Assembly (NCBI RefSeq): GCF_004765785.1 | Contig: NZ_SBIT01000002.1 | Span: forward strand, 408,510 to 472,509 | DNA from: Halorussus ruber | Lineage (GTDB): Archaea > Halobacteriota > Halobacteria > Halobacteriales > Haladaptataceae | Direction of reading: 5' to 3' | Length of the DNA stretch: 64,000 bases | The notes under the pieces: generated by a model | Seen by the model: the letters and a program-made list of their open reading frames with translations, nothing else | What the model was told of the DNA's origin: nothing | Database searches by the model: none | Position numbers and translations under genes: made by a program | Shown: one piece after another, positions 60,869 through 64,000 of the stretch | Layout: the number at the start of each line of letters is the position of its first letter | Numbering within the stretch: the first letter of the stretch is position 1

Positions 60869-61990
60869 TTAGTCCTCCAGAAGTGCCTCGTCGCCGTGCT
60901 TGTCTCGAACGCGCTCGAACCAGTCGAGTTGTTCCTGTAGTCGCTTGGGCATGCCCTCGTAGACGTGGGCGAACATCTGTTCGGGGTCGGGTCGCTCGAC
61001 CGCCTCCGCGGCGTCGATGGCGTCTGCGACCGACTCCTCGATCTCGTCGTCGATGGCTTCGACCTTCTCGTCGTCGAGGATGTCCTGATTGCGCAGGAAG
61101 GCCTCCATGCGCGGGATGGGGTCCTTCTGCTTCCAGCGCTCGACCTCCTCGTCGTCGCGGTAGACCGAGGGGTCGTCGGCGGTGGTGTGGGCACCGAAGC
61201 GGTACTGAACCGCCTCGATGAGCGTCGGCCGGAGGTCCTCCTCGTCGGGGTTCTTGGCCTTCTCGACCGCGTCCTTCGTCACCTTGTAGACTGCGAGGGG
61301 GTCCATGCCGTCCACCTGCACGCCCTCGAATCCGTAGGCGTGAGCCTTCTGGGCGATGGTCTCGGAGGCCGTCTGGCGCTCTCGCGGGACCGAGATGGCC
61401 CACTGGTTGTTGTTACAGAAGAAGACGGTCGGCGTGTCGAAGACGCCCGCGAAGTTCAGTCCCTCGTGGAAGTCGCCTTCGCTGGTCGCGCCGTCGCCGA
61501 AGTAACAGAGGAAGGCTTTGTCCTCGCCCTTGAGCTTCGACGCCCACGACGCCCCGGTCGCGTGGGGAATCTGGGTGGCGATAGGGACCGCGACGGTGAA
61601 GATGTTGGCGTCGTCGGGGACGGCGTTGCCCTGCTCGTGGCCCATCCAGTACAGCAGGGTGCGCTTCAGCGAGAGTCCGCGGACGACCGCCGCACCGTGT
61701 TCCCGGTAACTCGGGAACATCCAGTCGTCCTCGGCCAGCGCGTGAGCGCTGGCGATCTGCGCGCCTTCCTGACCGGAGAGCGGGGGATAGGTGCCCATCC
61801 GGCCCTGACGCTGGAGGCTGACCGCGCGCTCGTCGAAGCGGCGAGCGAGCTTCATCTCGCGGTACATGTCCACCATCTCCTCGTCGGAGATGTCGGGCAC
61901 GTCCGCGCCCTCTACAACGTTACCGTCCTCGTCGAGGATTTGTACGCGCTCCTCGGGGTCTTGGTGTACGATGCTCACGGTCGAACCCAT
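60869..61990 (-). CDS. 2-oxoacid dehydrogenase E1 alpha subunit
   Basis: A 373-residue thiamine-diphosphate subunit. [20 protein letters not shown] ... [11 protein letters not shown] is the classical GDG-...-NN thiamine-diphosphate-binding motif; [20 protein letters not shown] and [16 protein letters not shown] are the phosphorylation/substrate loops. First gene of the operon E1 alpha, E1 beta, E2. ATG at 61990 following the TATA-like element at 62021. In haloarchaea such complexes are annotated as pyruvate or branched-chain/acetoin dehydrogenases, with substrate often unproven. Confidence 0.95.
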   Translation of the reverse strand: MGSTVSIVHQDPEERVQILDEDGNVVEGADVPDISDEEMVDMYREMKLARRFDERAVSLQRQGRMGTYPPLSGQEGAQIASAHALAEDDWMFPSYREHGAAVVRGLSLKRTLLYWMGHEQGNAVPDDANIFTVAVPIATQIPHATGASWASKLKGEDKAFLCYFGDGATSEGDFHEGLNFAGVFDTPTVFFCNNNQWAISVPRERQTASETIAQKAHAYGFEGVQVDGMDPLAVYKVTKDAVEKAKNPDEEDLRPTLIEAVQYRFGAHTTADDPSVYRDDEEVERWKQKDPIPRMEAFLRNQDILDDEKVEAIDDEIEESVADAIDAAEAVERPDPEQMFAHVYEGMPKRLQEQLDWFERVRDKHGDEALLED

Positions 61991-62020
61991 CCTGACATAT
62001 CGAATAGGTCACGGGCACGC

Positions 62021-62030
62021 ATTATAGGGT
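62021..62030 (-). promoter_or_regulatory. TATA-like promoter element of the oxoacid dehydrogenase operon
   Basis: On the minus strand ACCCTATAAT, about 35 bases before the ATG at 61990. No gene is seen in 62031-62260. Confidence 0.5.
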
Positions 62031-62260
62031 TTTCGTAACCAACTTTCCATAGGTACGATTCTGTTGGGACTTTCCGCCGGAAATACTCATTTCTCCCCGC
62101 CGGAATCGCGCATTTCTAAATTTTCTCCGATGATAATAGACGTTCGTCCTACAGACCCCGGTTTCTGGGCGGCGAGGTGAACGAACGGCAAGTATTGTGG
62201 GAATCGCAGGAGGAGTTGTCGAACCGCGGGCCGGAAACTCAGTCCGAGGGTGTCACGAAC

Positions 62261-63208
62261 TCAGTCCGAGGCCGCCACGCCGTCTCTAGCCTCTCTGCGG
62301 GCCTGCTGGACCGATTTGCCGTCTCGAAGCACCGCGTCCACGAACAGTTCGCCCGCCTTGTACGAGGAGCGAACCATCGCACCGCTGGCGCAGTAGAGGA
62401 AGCCGAGTTCCTCCTCGGCGACTTCGCGCCACGTCTCGAACTTCGAGGGGTGGACGTAGGTCTCCACGTCGAGGTGGGTTCTGGACGGTTGGAGGTACTG
62501 GCCGAGGGTCACGATGTCCACGTCGGCCTCGCACAGGTCCGAGAGGGTCTGGTAGACCTCGTGGTCGTACTCGCCGACGCCGAGCATGATGGAGGTCTTG
62601 GTGTAGATGTCCGACTCGCGCTCGACCTGTTCGAGGACCGCGAGGCTCTGCTCGTAGCCAGCGCGGGGGTCCCGAACCGGTTGCTGGAGGCGCTCGACGG
62701 TCTCGACGTTGTGCGCGATGACGTCGGGGTCGGCGTCGATGATTTTCCGGATGAGGTCCTCCTCGCCGCGGAAGTCCGGAATCAGGACCTCCACGAGAAT
62801 CGAGGGGTCTCGCTCCTTGATTTCCCGAATCGTCTGGGCGAAGTGGGCCGCGCCTTGGCCCTCCAAGTCGTCGCGGTCCACCGAGGTCAGCACCACGTAG
62901 TCGAGGCCGATTTCGGCCACCGCGCTCGCCACGTTGGCGGGTTCGTCGGGGTCGAGCGGTTGCCCGCCGCCGGTGTCCACGTCGCAGAAGCCGCAGTTAC
63001 GAGTACACTGGTCGCCCATCAGCATGAACGTCGCTGTCCCGCCCGACTCGGAGTTGCGACCGCTCCAGCACTCGCCGAGGTTGGGACAGTTAGCCTCCTC
63101 GCAGACGGTGTTGAGGTCGTGGTCACGCAGGGTCTGTTTGATGCCCGTGAACTCCTGGCCGGACGGCGGTTGCATCTTCAGCCAGTCGGGTTTCCGGCGG
63201 CGACTCAT
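62261..63208 (-). CDS. lipA: Lipoyl synthase
   Basis: A 315-residue radical-SAM enzyme inserting two sulfurs into octanoyl groups of E2. The auxiliary cluster uses Cys36, Cys41 and Cys47 (TVCEEANCPNLGECW); the SAM cluster uses GDQCTRNCGFCDVD (Cys68, Cys72, Cys75). Later motifs VVLTSVDRDDLEGQGA and SIMLGVGEYDHEV. C-terminal GAMVRSSYKAGELFVDAVL contains the RSSY motif typical of LipA. Located upstream of the E1/E2 operon, whose E2 needs it. ATG at 63208. Confidence 0.96.
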   Translation of the reverse strand: MSRRRKPDWLKMQPPSGQEFTGIKQTLRDHDLNTVCEEANCPNLGECWSGRNSESGGTATFMLMGDQCTRNCGFCDVDTGGGQPLDPDEPANVASAVAEIGLDYVVLTSVDRDDLEGQGAAHFAQTIREIKERDPSILVEVLIPDFRGEEDLIRKIIDADPDVIAHNVETVERLQQPVRDPRAGYEQSLAVLEQVERESDIYTKTSIMLGVGEYDHEVYQTLSDLCEADVDIVTLGQYLQPSRTHLDVETYVHPSKFETWREVAEEELGFLYCASGAMVRSSYKAGELFVDAVLRDGKSVQQARREARDGVAASD

Positions 63209-63328
63209 TGGGCGTGTGTTGGATTGGGGTGGTGAAAAGGGTAAGGTATTCTCGTTTGAGGTGGATGTTTGTGGAGTTTTGGGTTCGAGGGGGGTGGATT
63301 TTTTACGAGGGTGTTTGTGTTGGGTGGT

Positions 63329-63889
63329 ATGAGTGAAGAGGTTCCTGAGGATAGATGTGGGTATGAAACAGACTATGAGAGTACATCAACCTCACCGACC
63401 AATATTTGCTGTTGTCGTCCTACTTGGAAGGGTACAAATTCCTGTATTTGGCATGCAAATATAGTCGGAAAGTCAGGAACTGCTCTAAAGAAACACAGGG
63501 GTCAGGGTTTTGAGCGACTTGATGGAGCGATACTCCGAAAAACCGAAATCAAAGGACTAGATTTACGTGACTGTATAATCGTAGAGGCGGACTTTTCTAA
63601 AAGTCGCCTGCCGAATATTGACATTTCAGATGCCACAATCAGGAAATCCGACCTTTCTGATTGTAATCTATTGCGGCTAAAAATGCAAGGAGGAGAGATA
63701 CGATATTGTGATTTTAGTGGTTCAAGCTTAGGTGAAGCAGAGATTCGGAACTCAGAGTTATTTAAAATCGACTTTTCCAATGCGGATTTCAGGATGGCAA
63801 ATATTTCAGAAACCAATGGAGAAGAAGTAGATTTCAGTAACACGTGGTTTAAATGGGCAGACATCACCCATAACATCGTGTTTAGTTAG
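63329..63889 (+). CDS. Pentapeptide-repeat protein with N-terminal Cys-rich module
   Basis: A 186-residue protein. Residues about 10-45 have CGYETDY, NICCCRPTWKGTNSCIWHAN, a Cys/His pattern that probably binds zinc. From about 62 to 182 are pentapeptide repeats (A/S-D/N-L/F-X-X), such as GAILRKTEIKGLDLRDC, EADFSKSRLPNIDISDATI and EVDFSNTWFKWADIT, forming a right-handed beta-helix. Low GC suggests transfer. Such proteins occur in defence and mobile contexts. ATG at 63329 chosen; GTG/ATG further upstream would add a Gly/Phe-rich segment. Its end overlaps the transposase frame below. Confidence 0.8.
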   Translation: MSEEVPEDRCGYETDYESTSTSPTNICCCRPTWKGTNSCIWHANIVGKSGTALKKHRGQGFERLDGAILRKTEIKGLDLRDCIIVEADFSKSRLPNIDISDATIRKSDLSDCNLLRLKMQGGEIRYCDFSGSSLGEAEIRNSELFKIDFSNADFRMANISETNGEEVDFSNTWFKWADITHNIVFS

Positions 63890-64000
63890 TGGAATTGTGC
63901 CAGACGGCGAACGCTTGCAACCATGTTTCAGCAGTTGCTGGTTCGACATGGCTAAAACAGTTACTGAACGATGAGGTTCGTCGTTTTACCTCGCGGAAGA
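63882..64000 (-). mobile_element. 3' end of an IS6-like transposase
   Basis: The minus strand frame from the window edge to TAA at 63882 reads REVKRRTSSFSNCFSHVEPA followed by TAETWLQAFAVWHNSTN. The REVKRRTSSFSN and W-x-x-x-F-x-x-x-H-N pattern look like the C-terminus of haloarchaeal IS6-family transposases, from memory and not verified. Only about 38 codons are visible, so family assignment is tentative. It overlaps the end of the pentapeptide gene by eight bases. Confidence 0.5.

Noticed and set aside
58166..60940. Long open frame antisense to the E2 and E1 beta genes
   Set aside because: Same shadow effect; the opposite strand has complete, motif-bearing genes.

Overview
The window is a GC-rich chromosomal segment of a halophilic archaeon (class Halobacteria). 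This rests on the strongly acidic proteins with C or G at codon third positions, TATA-type promoters a short distance before start codons, GTG starts, twin-arginine and lipobox signals, and archaeal marker genes: the agmatidine synthase tiaS, a group II chaperonin, an archaeal-type leuS, and an HVO_0649-like zinc finger. The genus cannot be fixed from sequence alone. All positions were read by eye, and no database search was run.

Layout. 1-7437: the end of a membrane-anchored arylsulfotransferase-like protein, a Prx6-type peroxiredoxin, then a sulfide/persulfide module (DUF1641 protein, sulfide:quinone oxidoreductase, a winged-helix/double-rhodanese fusion, a rhodanese/persulfide dioxygenase fusion, glutaredoxin). 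7801-13299: prolyl oligopeptidase, a small zinc-finger/membrane protein pair, an archaeal HTH regulator and tiaS. 13378-22882: threonine synthase with an aspartoacylase-like hydrolase, a PiT transporter, two MFS carriers, an SMR carrier, a PhoU/TrkA-C protein and several microproteins. 22996-29460: citrate synthase, a four-helix membrane protein with an acidic microprotein, a MATE exporter, ilvA, ridA and tRNA-Ser(GGA).

29566-38951 is an accessory island with lower and less even GC: Rieske protein, amidohydrolase, an MFS exporter, a CMP-nonulosonate cytidylyltransferase, a sialidase-like propeller, an FkbM methyltransferase, a NodU/CmcH carbamoyltransferase, a GT2 glycosyltransferase, and two acidic microproteins of 30 and 44 residues. 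It looks like a glycan or small-molecule modification locus. 39383-42570 returns to core genes (thermosome, an ornithine cyclodeaminase/alanine dehydrogenase-type enzyme). 42890-49499 carries five mostly exported, poorly conserved proteins around leuS, including a Cys-rich Tat-exported trypsin-like protease.

49698-63208 is mostly core: OsmC, a possible nuclease-fold protein, a one-Cys PrxQ, Hsp20, prephenate dehydratase, and a complete pyruvate dehydrogenase-type set (E1 alpha, E1 beta, E2, nearby E3) with lipoyl synthase and a second threonine dehydratase. The right edge has a pentapeptide-repeat protein abutting the 3' end of what looks like an IS6-type transposase.

The most striking non-gene signal is two families of dispersed intergenic elements. 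Family A (7565-7683, 28255-28455, 57864-58096) keeps a nested stem architecture although the paired bases differ between copies, which is compensatory change. Family B (20573-20780, 53540-53696, 56364-56493) shares a GTTGGGGAGG-type core and a TGTTCAAGCCTGAAGC-type end. Neither is explained by the genes.
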